Shown: positions 7,407 to 17,161, counted from the stretch's first letter. The stretch is DNA of 44,724 nucleotides from Methanobrevibacter sp. (GCF_015062985.1 NZ_SUTI01000014.1:1-44724); one strand, 5' to 3'. Numbers and translations are program-made. The notes: generated by a model from the sequence alone, not told the origin.

Positions 7407-10304
7407 TTAGAATGAAAGACTTGAATAATAGCCGTGAAGACTATAAGAATTTGTATTCCAATTAACTATATTTCCAAATGAGTTTCTAGAACTTGTTGTA
7501 TCACTTACTACCCATTTATTGTTTACCAATACTTGAGCCCATACATGACCGTAAGTACTTCCACTGCTGAATCTACATGTTCCGTGAACATATCTTGCAG
7601 GGAGTTTTGCAGCCCTATACAATGCTATGGATAAATGTGCTTGATCCACACAATTTCCTGATTTGGCATTCAAGGTACCTACTGCACCATGTTTGGTATC
7701 ATAGTAGAAACTATATGATATGTAATCCCTTACATAATTGTAAATGGCTTTAGCCTTATCGTAATCACTGGTTAAACCTTTTGTTAATTTAGCGGCCAAT
7801 TCTTTAATTTTGGCATTGGTAACTTGACAGTTAGTAGTTGCCGCAAGATATGGTGCTAAATTAGTAATTGTGTTTGTAGTACCGGTAGCAGATGAACTGT
7901 CCCCGCTAAGTGATTTGATAACCACATAGTTAGGCATGACATCTTCTGTTCCATAAAATGCTACAACACGAGCAAATGCATAAGTCAAAGCATTGTAACC
8001 TACAGTTCCAAGGTCAGATGATGCAGAATTAGGCATTACACCAGTTGAATCTATAGTTTTGATGACGCTTTTAGCAACAGAAAGATAATCGTATAAATTA
8101 CCTGCGGAATATGCAGTATCAGGTTTTTTAGGATTTGCTACCTCTTCAATAGAAATAGCACTAGTTTTACCGGCTTTTAAATTAACAATTGCTTTAGAAG
8201 CCAAGTATACATATTGTGCAGTGGTCACAGTAGTAGATCCCACTGTTACGGAAGTTGGCAATTTATGATTCTTTTCAATATAGCTTTTTACAGTTTTGGA
8301 TGCACTAATAATTTGACTAAGTGTAACTGTATTTAAAACATGAATCTTAGATGTACCACTAAATTTGCCATTTGCATATTTGATTGTATGGTCACCTTTA
8401 GATAGCACGCCCAAATTGAGTTTAGCAATACCGCTAGAATCTGTTTTTGCATTATAGGTTTTTCCATCGAGAGTAAATACAACATTAGTATTTTTCATCG
8501 GATTCTCTTTATAATCTAATAATTTAACTGAATAAGTAGCACTCTTTCCAGCAGTTACAGTAAGATCTTTACCTACAAATTTAGTTCCATTAACTATAAC
8601 ATATTTGCTTACAGTACTGGACTGGTAAAGTTTATTATCAAGAACAGCTGTAGTAGGATAATATCCGACCACCAAACCAATATTGAATGTTGCAACACCT
8701 TTGTCATCAGTTTGTTTGGTATATGTCACACCATGAATTGTGAACTTGACAGATACTCCTTTAAGAGGTTTTCCATTACTGTATTTTGCGGTAACCTTAT
8801 AAGAAGAACCGTCTTTATACTCCATGATTAAATTACCAGCAGACAATTGTGCAGTTTGTTTGCTGACAGTTATCTTGTTAGAACCAGTATTGTAATACTG
8901 ATTACCATTACCTGAAACTTGATAACTAACAGTAGATTGACCAGGTTTTAAGGTTGGTAAGGTTAAAGTTGCAACACCTTTTGAGTTTGTCTTTTCAGAG
9001 TAAGTTTTTCCATTGAGTGTGAACTTAACAAGTACGCTAGGAACAACTTTACCGTTCTTGTCTTTAACTGTAACAGAATACTTACCTTTGTCGCCCCAAG
9101 TTAATTTTACATCTGAAGATTGCACCTTACTTGTTGGATCTTGAACATATATTTTAGCAGAGGAAGAAGTTCCACCGAACAGATGGTCTCCGTTATATTT
9201 AAAGCTAATGGTATAGGTTCCTTTAGAAAGAACAGGAACTGTAAATGTTGCTCTTCCATCAGCATCAGTTTTAACTGCTACCTGTTTATTGTTAAAAGTA
9301 AAGTAAACAGTTTTTCCTTGAAGTATGGTGTTATGTTTAGATTTTAAGACAACAGAGTATGTATATTTTTTATTTGGTACTAAATAGGTGCTGTCCTTAT
9401 GTTCAAGAACAGATCCATCTTTTTTAGATATAACCTTATTGGATGATTTTTCCATAGAATAAGGGTTGGTTGTTGTAATATCATAAGTACCAGGTGCTAA
9501 ATTAACATTTAAATAAGCATAACCTTTTGCATCAGTAGTTTTTGTATAAGTTACGCCATGAACAGTCAATTTAACTGTTGTATTTGCTAATGCTTCATTA
9601 TTTTTCCAATATTTTACAGAATACACGGATACATATCCATAGTATTTCTTAACATCACTTCCAGTGACAGATGATAAAACTTTTACTTTATCTGAAAGGT
9701 ATGCGTTTTTATATTTGGAACTGCCCGCATATTTTACTGCAAAACTATAAGTTCCAATCGGAAGAGCAATAGTTTTCACTAAAGCAATACCGTTACTATT
9801 AGTTACCGCAGAATAAGTTTTTCCTTTAATAATGAAAGAGATTTTTTCATTTTTAATAGCTTTACCACTATCATCTTTCAAAGTTACTTTAAAATAAGTA
9901 TTTGACTTGCCATAATGAGTGTCAGATACAGTTAACTTTGTTGATACTTTTGCAGTAGCTGCAAGAAAACTATCATTGCCATTTGAAGCGGATAAAACAT
10001 CATTACCGCTTGAAGCATCAATAATTTTATCAGAGCCTACAGTAGTATTGGAAGATTGGACTTGCCCGTAAGAATTCTCAGCGCCGACTTTTAAAGAGTC
10101 TGCTGCGGAATTACTAACCAAATCATCATCATGAGAATTAACATTTATAGTCTCTGAGATAGAATCCTCACTAGAAACTTCTAATTTAGTTTCATCCAAT
10201 AATGAACTAGCATTATCAGATATTAAATTTGAATCTTCTGTATTTGAAACTTCACTTAAATCTACTGCGCTTGCTGCCCCCATTAAACAAAAAATTAATA
10301 GCAC
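7407..10304 (-). CDS. secreted adhesin-like protein: Ig-like repeats, pseudomurein-binding repeats, transglutaminase domain
   Basis: At least 965 residues (numbering from the GTG at 10304). After a signal peptide ending in GAASA come an Asn/Ser/Asp-rich stretch to about 110, about six Ig-like (Big-type) repeats of 85-95 residues to about 655, two repeats of pseudomurein-binding type (about 665-715 and 735-790) and a transglutaminase-like domain. The last domain has a Cys-His-Asp triad at C885, H920 and D935. This resembles cell-wall-bound proteins and pseudomurein endoisopeptidase-like enzymes of Methanobacteriales, so it is probably attached to pseudomurein and may cut or cross-link peptide bonds there. 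The true start is probably upstream: the frame stays open to 10358 and gives a complete n-region (SIKNRALFISVV), and GAGGTGG lies at 10345-10351, but only ATT (10340) or ATA codons are available. Confidence 0.85.
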   Translation of the reverse strand: MLLIFCLMGAASAVDLSEVSNTEDSNLISDNASSLLDETKLEVSSEDSISETINVNSHDDDLVSNSAADSLKVGAENSYGQVQSSNTTVGSDKIIDASSGNDVLSASNGNDSFLAATAKVSTKLTVSDTHYGKSNTYFKVTLKDDSGKAIKNEKISFIIKGKTYSAVTNSNGIALVKTIALPIGTYSFAVKYAGSSKYKNAYLSDKVKVLSSVTGSDVKKYYGYVSVYSVKYWKNNEALANTTVKLTVHGVTYTKTTDAKGYAYLNVNLAPGTYDITTTNPYSMEKSSNKVISKKDGSVLEHKDSTYLVPNKKYTYSVVLKSKHNTILQGKTVYFTFNNKQVAVKTDADGRATFTVPVLSKGTYTISFKYNGDHLFGGTSSSAKIYVQDPTSKVQSSDVKLTWGDKGKYSVTVKDKNGKVVPSVLVKFTLNGKTYSEKTNSKGVATLTLPTLKPGQSTVSYQVSGNGNQYYNTGSNKITVSKQTAQLSAGNLIMEYKDGSSYKVTAKYSNGKPLKGVSVKFTIHGVTYTKQTDDKGVATFNIGLVVGYYPTTAVLDNKLYQSSTVSKYVIVNGTKFVGKDLTVTAGKSATYSVKLLDYKENPMKNTNVVFTLDGKTYNAKTDSSGIAKLNLGVLSKGDHTIKYANGKFSGTSKIHVLNTVTLSQIISASKTVKSYIEKNHKLPTSVTVGSTTVTTAQYVYLASKAIVNLKAGKTSAISIEEVANPKKPDTAYSAGNLYDYLSVAKSVIKTIDSTGVMPNSASSDLGTVGYNALTYAFARVVAFYGTEDVMPNYVVIKSLSGDSSSATGTTNTITNLAPYLAATTNCQVTNAKIKELAAKLTKGLTSDYDKAKAIYNYVRDYISYSFYYDTKHGAVGTLNAKSGNCVDQAHLSIALYRAAKLPARYVHGTCRFSSGSTYGHVWAQVLVNNKWVVSDTTSSRNSFGNIVNWNTNSYSLHGYYSSLSF

Positions 10305-10344
10305 AACAGAAATAAATAAAGCTCTATTTTTTATCGAAATTTTT

Positions 10345-10396
10345 CCACCTCTTGGTTCTCATTACGAAAATTTATACGAAAATATGATATATACTA
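10345..10396 (-). promoter_or_regulatory. promoter, direct repeat and ribosome site of the adhesin gene
   Basis: On the minus strand a TATA-like AGTATATATC occupies 10386-10395, predicting a start near 10362. TACGAAAAT occurs twice (10363-10371 and 10375-10383) with a 12-bp period across that point. A strong ribosome site, GAGGTGG, lies at 10345-10351. Transcript start and ribosome site both point to translation beginning near 10340 rather than at the GTG at 10304. Confidence 0.5.
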
Positions 10397-10774
10397 AAAA
10401 TTATAGTAATTCATAATGAGTGGATAAAGATATATAATTTTATCTTATATAAATGTTTTTAAAACTTTAATATTAAAAAAACGATTTAAAATGCAATAAA
10501 TCAAGTAAAATAACTTTAAAACATATATAAATTGAAAATAAAAGAAAAATTATATTGAAATTAAATGATACAAGCTCAAATAGCTTGAATTTAAATTAGA
10601 TAAAAAACAATCTCATAAAAAATAAAATTTTAATCCAAGAAACATTTATCTTCAAAATCAATGGAAATTCATATTTAACAGTGCAAATTGATTAAATATT
10701 ATTTTGTTTAGAAAAAATTAATTAATTTGAAACAATTACATTAAAAATAAAGGCAGTATATTGAAAAATGAAAA
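10397..10774. other. AT-rich intergenic region between divergent genes
   Basis: About 380 bp without a credible gene on either strand. The only local structure noticed is a short hairpin at 10571-10587 (6-bp arms CAAGCT/AGCTTG, 5-nt loop). The region holds the upstream control DNA for the adhesin (left) and the radical SAM gene (right); no convincing TATA box for the latter stands out in this very AT-rich sequence. Confidence 0.5.
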
Positions 10775-12358
10775 ATGATTAAAAAACCGAAAAAAGTTGA
10801 TTGCATGTTATATGAAAAAAATATTTTTAAAAAAAACCATAAAAAAATGGATATTAAATTCGGATTGGCTTATCCGAACATTTATAGAACTGCAATGTCA
10901 TCTTTAGGATACAATATACTTTATAATCAAATTAACGAAAGGGACAATACCCTATGTGAAAGAATAATTTTTCCAGATACAAAATCCTTGGAATCAAATA
11001 CTCCAAGCAAATATTTTGACATATTAAGCTTTTCTCTTCAATTTGAAGAAGACTATTTTAACGTACTGGAAATGCTGAAAAATTCAGAAATCCCTCTGAA
11101 AAGAAAAGACCGGACAAAAGATGATCCGCTGATTATTGCAGGTGGACCGTGTGCAACAGCAAACCCTATGCCACTATCTGATTATATAGACATTTTCATA
11201 ATCGGCGAAGGTGAAAACATAATCAATGAATTTCTAGACATCTATCTCGAATCAGATGATAGGAATCTGGAGAAGTTTTTAGCATTGCCCGGCATCTACA
11301 TTCCAGAGTATGACAACATGACAAAAATAAATATTGTGGAGGATATGAATGATGCCTACCATATCACCCAGCCAATCATGAGCAAAAGCGATGATGAAAA
11401 CTATCAAAGCATATTCAACAATACAATAATGCTGAATGTTTCAAGAGGATGCACAAGAGGATGCAGATTCTGCATGTCAAGTTATCTTTACAGACCCATG
11501 AGACAGGCAGACTATAAGAAGTTGATTGATGTCGCGATAAAAAATCGTGAAAATACAGGCCTGAACAAAATTACACTGATAGGTGCTGCAGTTTCAGATT
11601 ACCATAATCTTGATAAATTGATTGACGGTTTGGAAAAAGAAGGTTTTCAAATTTCAACACCTTCACTTAGAATTGAATCAATAACCAAAGAAAATTTAGA
11701 AACTCTCAAAAGAAGTGGCCTTAAGACAATCACTATTGCACCCGAATCCATTGACCGATTGAGAAAAGTGATAAATAAGGAGATACTGGAAGAGCAAATT
11801 TTTACAGTAATAAAAAATGCTGTTGAATTGGATTTTAAGATCAAGTTATATTTCTTAATTGGCATTCCAGGAGAAACTTCAGATGACATTGAAGAGTTAT
11901 GCAGCTACATGAAAAAGATAGCTGATATGCATTATAACATTAAAAATGTAAAATTTAGCATAAATCCCCTTATTCCGAAACCTCACACACCACTACAATG
12001 GGAACCCTATGATTTTAAGGATATAAAAAATAAAACCAGATATATTAAGAAGGAAATGAAGGGATATAACATTAAGTGTGAAAGTCCTAAAAAAGGAATG
12101 ATTCAATATATATTGTCTTGTGGAAATAGAGGCATTGGTGCAATTATTGAAAAATCCTTAATAAAACAACCAACATTAAAGGAATGGAAAGAAGTAATGC
12201 CAAAATACACAATCGATGATGAATTGCCCTGGGACAATATTGATGTTGGTGTAAATAAAAGATTTTTAAAAATAGAAAACAAACGACTGAGAAATTTGAA
12301 ACAAACACCATGGTGTGAAACACAACCGTGCTATAATTGCGGTGCCTGTGAAAAATAA
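10775..12358 (+). CDS. B12-binding-type radical SAM protein
   Basis: 527 residues. The N-terminal 170 residues look like a cobalamin-binding Rossmann domain (AYPNIYRTAMSSLGYN near 25 and IAGGPCATANP near 122). The radical SAM core begins with SRGCTRGCRFC near residue 225, carrying CxxxCxxC for the [4Fe-4S] cluster, and includes TIAPES and FLIGIPGE motifs. The C terminus has an extra Cys cluster (CETQPCYNCGAC), possibly a second metal site. This matches the large methanogen radical SAM family related to YgiQ/TIGR03960-like proteins; the substrate is unknown. The ATG at 10775 is the first usable start; no strong ribosome site is visible. Confidence 0.8.
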   Translation: MIKKPKKVDCMLYEKNIFKKNHKKMDIKFGLAYPNIYRTAMSSLGYNILYNQINERDNTLCERIIFPDTKSLESNTPSKYFDILSFSLQFEEDYFNVLEMLKNSEIPLKRKDRTKDDPLIIAGGPCATANPMPLSDYIDIFIIGEGENIINEFLDIYLESDDRNLEKFLALPGIYIPEYDNMTKINIVEDMNDAYHITQPIMSKSDDENYQSIFNNTIMLNVSRGCTRGCRFCMSSYLYRPMRQADYKKLIDVAIKNRENTGLNKITLIGAAVSDYHNLDKLIDGLEKEGFQISTPSLRIESITKENLETLKRSGLKTITIAPESIDRLRKVINKEILEEQIFTVIKNAVELDFKIKLYFLIGIPGETSDDIEELCSYMKKIADMHYNIKNVKFSINPLIPKPHTPLQWEPYDFKDIKNKTRYIKKEMKGYNIKCESPKKGMIQYILSCGNRGIGAIIEKSLIKQPTLKEWKEVMPKYTIDDELPWDNIDVGVNKRFLKIENKRLRNLKQTPWCETQPCYNCGACEK

Positions 12359-12419
12359 TTTCTAGAAAAAAATAAATTTACTATAATAATTATATAATAA
12401 TATTAGAGAGGTAAAATTT

Positions 12420-13538
12420 ATGATAAATCCAGCAAGCAGAACAAAATCAATCGAATTATCATTAATTAGAAAAATGTTTGAAGTGACAAACCCTGATGCA
12501 ATAAACTTAGGGATTGGCGAACCTGATTTTGATGTTCCTGAAAACATTAAGGAAGCTATGAAAAAATCAATCGATGAGAATGATACTCATTATACTCCAA
12601 ATAAAGGATACATTGAATTAAGGGAAGAGATTGTTAAAAAATTTAAAAATGAAAATGGAATTAACACCACTCCTGAAGATGTTATAGTTACTGTTGGAGC
12701 AAGCGAAGGATTATTCCTATGCGCTCAGGCATTTGTTGAAAAGGGAGATGAAGTCCTCCTTCCAAATCCAAGTTTCCTTTCATATGAAGCCTGCATAAAA
12801 TTGGCCGACGGGAAAATAGTTCCTGTAGACTGTAAAATGGAAAATGAATTTAAATTAAAGGCAGAGGATGTTGAAGAAAAGATAACCGATAAAACAAAAG
12901 CGATTATTTTAAATTCACCTTCAAATCCGACAGGGGCAGTTATGGAAAAAGAAGACATAAAGGCAATAGCTGATTTATCAATGGATAAAAACTTCCTAAT
13001 AATATCTGATGAGATATACGAAAAAATCATTTATGACAAAAAACATTATTCCCCAGCGAAATACAGTGACAATGTAATCACCCTGAACGGATTTTCAAAA
13101 ACATATGCAATGACTGGCCTAAGAATAGGCTATTTGACTGCAAATGAAAATAACATTGAGGAATTGCTTAAGATTCATCAATATAACATCGCCTGTGCAA
13201 CAACAACCGCACAAAGGGGAGCATACGAAGCATTAACCGGCCCTCAAGATGAAGTTAATAAAATGGTGGGAGAATTCCAGAAAAGACGTGATTTAATTGT
13301 AAGTCGCTTGAATGAAATGGGATATGAAACAGTGAATGCTGAAGGTGCATTTTACGTATTTCCAAAAATTGAGGATGAAAACTTTGTAATGAAAGCTGCC
13401 GAAGCCGGAGTGATAACTGTTCCGGGAGTTGCATTTGGATCAAACGGCAAAGGACATGTGCGCATGTCATATGCAAATTCTTATGAAAACATTGAAAAAG
13501 CAATGGATATTTTAGAAGAGCGTGTGGTTAATGGATAA
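12420..13538 (+). CDS. class I/II pyridoxal-phosphate aminotransferase
   Basis: 372 residues of fold-type I aminotransferase. Motifs in order: GIGEPDFDVPE near 38, HYTPNKGYIELRE near 59, NSPSNPTGAVM near 164, ISDEIYEKI near 195 and the PLP lysine in NGFSKTYAMTGLRIGY near 223. C-terminal GHVRMSYANSYENI supplies the substrate-carboxylate Arg. It is probably an aspartate- or aromatic-type enzyme of the AspC-like archaeal group, but the exact donor cannot be read from sequence. A TATA-rich stretch near 12390-12405 and AGAGGT at 12407-12412 precede the ATG. It overlaps the downstream transporter gene by 8 bp. Confidence 0.88.
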   Translation: MINPASRTKSIELSLIRKMFEVTNPDAINLGIGEPDFDVPENIKEAMKKSIDENDTHYTPNKGYIELREEIVKKFKNENGINTTPEDVIVTVGASEGLFLCAQAFVEKGDEVLLPNPSFLSYEACIKLADGKIVPVDCKMENEFKLKAEDVEEKITDKTKAIILNSPSNPTGAVMEKEDIKAIADLSMDKNFLIISDEIYEKIIYDKKHYSPAKYSDNVITLNGFSKTYAMTGLRIGYLTANENNIEELLKIHQYNIACATTTAQRGAYEALTGPQDEVNKMVGEFQKRRDLIVSRLNEMGYETVNAEGAFYVFPKIEDENFVMKAAEAGVITVPGVAFGSNGKGHVRMSYANSYENIEKAMDILEERVVNG

Positions 13539-14436
13539 TTATAGGTATGATGGCGGGAAAAAAGCATCACTTGTAGCCATCGTTGCAAATTGCATCTTAA
13601 CTGTCTTAAACGTTATAGTTGGAGTGATGTCCGGAAGTTATGCATTGGTTTCTGAAGGAGCGCATACATTATCTGATGTCACAACTTCAATTATTGCATT
13701 TGCCGGATTTAAGATAGGTCAAAAGCCTGCTGATGAAGAGCATCCTCTAGGTCATGGGCGAGCAGAAGCAATCAGCGGATTAGTTATAGTGCTGTTCTTA
13801 ACTATGGTTGCTTATGAAATAATGACCGGTGCAATAGAAAAGATTATTAACCCGGCACTTATCACAATACCAGACATTTATGCGGCGATAATGGCCATAT
13901 TTGGAATATTCATCAATTATGGAATCAGCAGCTACATTATCCAAATCGGGAAAGAAATCAACAGCCCTGCAATTGTTGCAGATGGCCAACACCAAAAGAC
14001 AGATATTTTCTCATCAATAGCCGTTTTAGTTGGAGTAGTGGCTTCAAATATGGGATATCCAATACTTGATCCTATTGTAGGATTAATAATCGGATTGCTG
14101 ATTTTGAAAACCGCTTTTGAAATTGGAAAAGAGAATATCGATAATATCATGGGTAAAGTTCCATCAGAAGACTTGATTAGAAGAATCGAAAGAATAGCTA
14201 ATAATACTAAAGGAGCCCACAATGCTCACAACATTAAAGTGGATTATATGGGGGCTTATGCGACTGTAACACTACACATTCAAGTTAATGGAGATATGAC
14301 AGTTGATGACGCGCATAAGATTATTCATGTAGTGCAGAACAACCTTATGAAAAAAATACCTATTATCAAATCAGCTACCGTTCATGCATGTCCGCTTGGA
14401 TTAGACTATGACCATGACCAAGAAATAGATGAATAA
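13531..14436 (+). CDS. cation diffusion facilitator (CDF) family metal transporter
   Basis: 301 residues from the ATG at 13531; a GTG at 13522 is in frame but less likely. About six membrane segments carry the CDF zinc-site motifs SEGAHTLSDV (near 42), HPLGHGRAE (near 74) and DGQHQKTDIFSS (near 153). A cytoplasmic C-terminal domain follows (about 205-301). The family exports Zn, Fe, Mn or Co in exchange for protons; the metal cannot be assigned here. The start lies inside the end of the aminotransferase gene (8-bp overlap), so the two are co-transcribed. Confidence 0.9.
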   Translation: MDNYRYDGGKKASLVAIVANCILTVLNVIVGVMSGSYALVSEGAHTLSDVTTSIIAFAGFKIGQKPADEEHPLGHGRAEAISGLVIVLFLTMVAYEIMTGAIEKIINPALITIPDIYAAIMAIFGIFINYGISSYIIQIGKEINSPAIVADGQHQKTDIFSSIAVLVGVVASNMGYPILDPIVGLIIGLLILKTAFEIGKENIDNIMGKVPSEDLIRRIERIANNTKGAHNAHNIKVDYMGAYATVTLHIQVNGDMTVDDAHKIIHVVQNNLMKKIPIIKSATVHACPLGLDYDHDQEIDE

Positions 14437-14449
14437 AAAAAAAACAAAG

Positions 14450-14533
14450 CGCCGGGACGGGGATTTGAACCCCGGAGGTCATATGACCATCGGATTAGCA
14501 GTCCGACGCCGTACCAGGCTGGGCCATCCCGAC
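14450..14533 (-). tRNA. tRNA-Ser (anticodon GCT)
   Basis: On the minus strand the 84-nt sequence starts GTCGGGA and ends TCCCGGC plus discriminator G, giving a 7-bp acceptor stem with one G-T wobble. The anticodon stem TCGGA/TCCGA encloses the loop CTGCTAA, so the anticodon is GCT, reading AGC/AGT codons. A long variable arm follows, as expected for a class II tRNA-Ser, and the T-arm has GGTTCAAATCC. CCA is not encoded. Confidence 0.95.
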
Positions 14534-14552
14534 AAATATAAAAACAAGATAA

Positions 14553-14563
14553 TAAATTATATG
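14553..14563 (-). promoter_or_regulatory. TATA box for tRNA-Ser
   Basis: TACATATAAT on the minus strand, centred about 25 bp upstream of the tRNA 5' end. Confidence 0.45.
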
Positions 14564-14649
14564 TAAAAACTTATTTATAAACTTAATTATTTACTTAAAT
14601 GGCATGTTCAAAAGTGGACTAATCTCAAAAATATAAGTGATCTAAAAAA

Positions 14650-14912
14650 CTCAACTCCACCCCGGGATTCTACAAGCATTGAAATGTTAATAGTAAAGCT
14701 GCTCCCTTCCGGGCCTGACCCGTTCCTATATCGAAGATGACTTATTTTTACCCTCCAGTAAAAATTTCATCACCACCAATCCTGCAGGACGAGGTTTCTA
14801 TGTTGTTTCTTCTAGGCTTACATTCTCTTAAAAAGCCGCCTTTTGAACTTCGACTGCACCAAAGGGGGTGTGTGCTTACAGAGGACCCCTAACCCTCCAG
14901 TCTAGCCAGTAT
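14650..14912 (-). ncRNA. ffs: signal recognition particle (7S) RNA
   Basis: The minus strand carries the conserved helix 8 sequence, with GGTCAGGCCCGGAAGGGAGC readable at about 14698-14725, which binds SRP54. Near the 5' end GGCTAGACTGG and later CTCTGTAAGC match the archaeal Alu-domain pattern with its TGTAA element. CACACCCC near the 5' end can pair with GGGGTG near the 3' end to close helix 5. A T-rich tract follows at about 14643-14648. The ends are estimates; a TATA box about 25 bp upstream of the proposed 5' end supports the left-hand boundary on the minus strand. Confidence 0.87.
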
Positions 14913-14930
14913 TAATTTATAGATTTAATA

Positions 14931-14940
14931 TTATATAAAT
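14931..14940 (-). promoter_or_regulatory. TATA box for SRP RNA
   Basis: ATTTATATAA on the minus strand, about 25 bp before the predicted SRP RNA 5' end near 14910. Confidence 0.6.
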
Positions 14941-15079
14941 GTTATCAATAACTCACTTACTAGAACTGAAAGCAATTACAGTAATAAAAATTAAAAGTAA
15001 ATATTATTATTTTCTAGGAAAAGAAATTTTTACAGTAACCGATTTAAAAAAGAGTATAATAAAAAAAATAGGTAAAAAA

Positions 15080-15478
15080 TTAATTAAATTGGAATAGCTC
15101 TTGAATAATATCTCCATCAGAGATTATACCAACTAATTTCTCATTTTCAACAACAGGAAGTTGATTTAAGATACCTAAAGAAGAAACACCTTCTTTCATT
15201 ACATTAATTGCATCTTCAAGAGTATCCTCAGGAGAAACAGTTACAACAGGTTGAATCATTATCTCTTTTACAGATGTACCTAGTTCATATTTATCCAAAA
15301 TTAAATTGTGACCCACATCAGTTGCAGTTATTATTCCAACAAGTTTATCGTCGTCAACTACTGGAAGGGAACTGATTTTATGTTTCATCAATTTTTCAAA
15401 TGCGCATACCACATCAATATCTGAAGTTGCTGTTATGACATCAGTTGTCATTATCTCTTTCACTTTCTTGTTTAACAT
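15080..15478 (-). CDS. tandem CBS-domain protein
   Basis: 132 residues made of two CBS domains (about 8-60 and 70-128), each with the typical SLPVVDDDKLVGIITATDVG or LPVVENEKLVGIISDGDI ending. CBS pairs bind adenosine nucleotides or SAM and act as energy sensors. The ATG at 15478 is supported by GGAGG 8 bases upstream, which lies inside the end of the 2-phosphoglycerate kinase gene. The genes overlap by 38 bp in different frames, so they form one operon and the CBS protein may sense nucleotides for that pathway; the link is inference. Confidence 0.88.
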   Translation of the reverse strand: MLNKKVKEIMTTDVITATSDIDVVCAFEKLMKHKISSLPVVDDDKLVGIITATDVGHNLILDKYELGTSVKEIMIQPVVTVSPEDTLEDAINVMKEGVSSLGILNQLPVVENEKLVGIISDGDIIQELFQFN

Positions 15479-16370
15479 TATCTATGCCTCCGAATTTTTC
15501 TAGAATATCACTTACCATGATATCTATTGTTTCAGTTATGTCTACATTATTAATTATGCGAGCATCATTAATTTTAGCCTGTTCAACTAAAAATTTTTGG
15601 GTTTTTCTTATAGCTTCAAAATTATCCATATATCTCTCAAGCGGTCTTTTTACCCAAGGTTGCCTGCATCTTGAATAAAACCTTTGCTTATGGGATTCTT
15701 CATCATCAACAGTCAATGTGAAAACTATAATATTATTGTTCTCCATCAAGTCTTTTCTGATAAACCCCGGAACAACATGAACTCCTTCGATAATTGTACT
15801 TATTCCCTCTTTTGCTGATCTTTCGATAATGGCTTCAATACCTACATTAACTACATCAACATGACTGATAAATCCTTCAATAATTGGATCCTCCCTTAAT
15901 GACGGAGTTCTAATGCTTTCATGGGCATCAAAACTGGACTTATGTATGACCGGACTCAACTCTTTAGAGACAATTTTGCGCATTACTTCACGAATCATGT
16001 CTGTACTAATGAGATTTTTCAATCTGAGCCGGTTAGCAAGTTCAAATGCCATGGATGATGTGCCTACTCCTGAAGCCCCACCAATTAAAATGATTAATGG
16101 CTTTTTGGAAAGTCTAAGGGACCTCCAATTTTTATATTTTATTGCAATGCTTGAATCAACATTCTCCAAATGATGTAAAACAACATCAGCCAAATCACGA
16201 CTGGAGATTTCCTCAATATTTTTATTAATCAATTCATCTTCTATGTCACTAGCTAACTCATATGCTCTTTTAGACCCGATATATGCAACATTTAGTGAAC
16301 GAGACATAATTCCTTTAGAAAAAGGCTCTCTGTATTTTTCACCATCAACATTACCAGTAACCCAAATCAT
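15441..16370 (-). CDS. 2-phosphoglycerate kinase with ATP-cone domain
   Basis: 309 residues. The N-terminal 85 residues form an ATP-cone-like domain, and the kinase domain follows with a P-loop of the form GGASGVGTSS near 96-105, then a STDMIREVMR segment near 121 and RQPWVKRPLERYMDNF near 241. This is the archaeal 2-phosphoglycerate kinase that makes 2,3-bisphosphoglycerate, the precursor of cyclic 2,3-diphosphoglycerate, a solute of Methanobacteriales. The length is normal. Cyclic 2,3-diphosphoglycerate synthetase is not in this window. Confidence 0.88.
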   Translation of the reverse strand: MIWVTGNVDGEKYREPFSKGIMSRSLNVAYIGSKRAYELASDIEDELINKNIEEISSRDLADVVLHHLENVDSSIAIKYKNWRSLRLSKKPLIILIGGASGVGTSSMAFELANRLRLKNLISTDMIREVMRKIVSKELSPVIHKSSFDAHESIRTPSLREDPIIEGFISHVDVVNVGIEAIIERSAKEGISTIIEGVHVVPGFIRKDLMENNNIIVFTLTVDDEESHKQRFYSRCRQPWVKRPLERYMDNFEAIRKTQKFLVEQAKINDARIINNVDITETIDIMVSDILEKFGGIDNVKQESERDNDN

Positions 16371-16462
16371 GATATCCCCCTAAAAAGCATATTTGTATTT
16401 AAAATTAATGTTTAATAAAATTTGTTATTTATTTTTAAAAGAAAAAAAGATTAAATGAATGA

Positions 16463-17152
16463 TTATTCATTTAATGAAATAATACTTATATCATAATTGG
16501 AGCCATCTTGAATGTCAATTAAAACAGCACCATTATCTTTAAGCATACCTGGATTTGCCACATCTGTAGTTTTACCAATTTTACCAAGTGATTTTGCTTC
16601 ATGAATATGACCACAAAGGTTGATTTCCGGTTCAAATTCATGTATAGATTTTAAAATTCCAGGGCTTCCTACATGTTCACCGTTTGAGACTCTATCAGCA
16701 TCAGTATTGAAAGGTGGAGCATGAGTAACTAAAATTCTTACTTTAGGAACATCAGCATTATATACATAATCATAATTAGCTAATAAATCATAAACTGCCC
16801 TATAAATTTTATCATCATCCATTTCACCAGGAGTATCGAATGGAGTAGGATTGGAACCTCCAAATCCGAATAATATAGCGTCACCATAAGCAACAATATT
16901 ATTGTGTAGACAGAACGCTACATCATTAATGGCATTACAAATTCCATTAGGATCACAATTTCCCGGAATAGCTATTACATCAACATTACAGTCAGCTACT
17001 TTATTGATAAATGTTTCAACAAAGTCTAAAGGACCAAAATCTGTAATATCTCCGAGAATTAAGACTAAATCAATATCATTGTTATTTAAATAAGCATATA
17101 AATTTTCGTTTTCTTCACCATGCACATCACTAATAGCTAAAATTTTAGTCAT
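16463..17152 (-). CDS. calcineurin-like metallophosphoesterase
   Basis: 229 residues with all five phosphoesterase motifs: SDVHGE near 8-13, GDITDFG near 34, GNCDPNG near 64, VTHAPPF near 142 and CGHIHEA near 180. These supply the two-metal site. The protein resembles small archaeal MPE/YfcE-like phosphodiesterases; the substrate is unknown. It is the last gene of a three-gene operon with the DUF2096 and DUF749 proteins (gap of 9 bp). Confidence 0.85.
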   Translation of the reverse strand: MTKILAISDVHGEENENLYAYLNNNDIDLVLILGDITDFGPLDFVETFINKVADCNVDVIAIPGNCDPNGICNAINDVAFCLHNNIVAYGDAILFGFGGSNPTPFDTPGEMDDDKIYRAVYDLLANYDYVYNADVPKVRILVTHAPPFNTDADRVSNGEHVGSPGILKSIHEFEPEINLCGHIHEAKSLGKIGKTTDVANPGMLKDNGAVLIDIQDGSNYDISIISLNE

Positions 17153-17161
17153 AAAATCACC

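Noticed and set aside
14650..14912. possible coding region in the G/C-richer stretch between tRNA-Ser and the CBS gene
   Set aside because: It contains the conserved SRP helix 8 and Alu-type elements and no credible frame.
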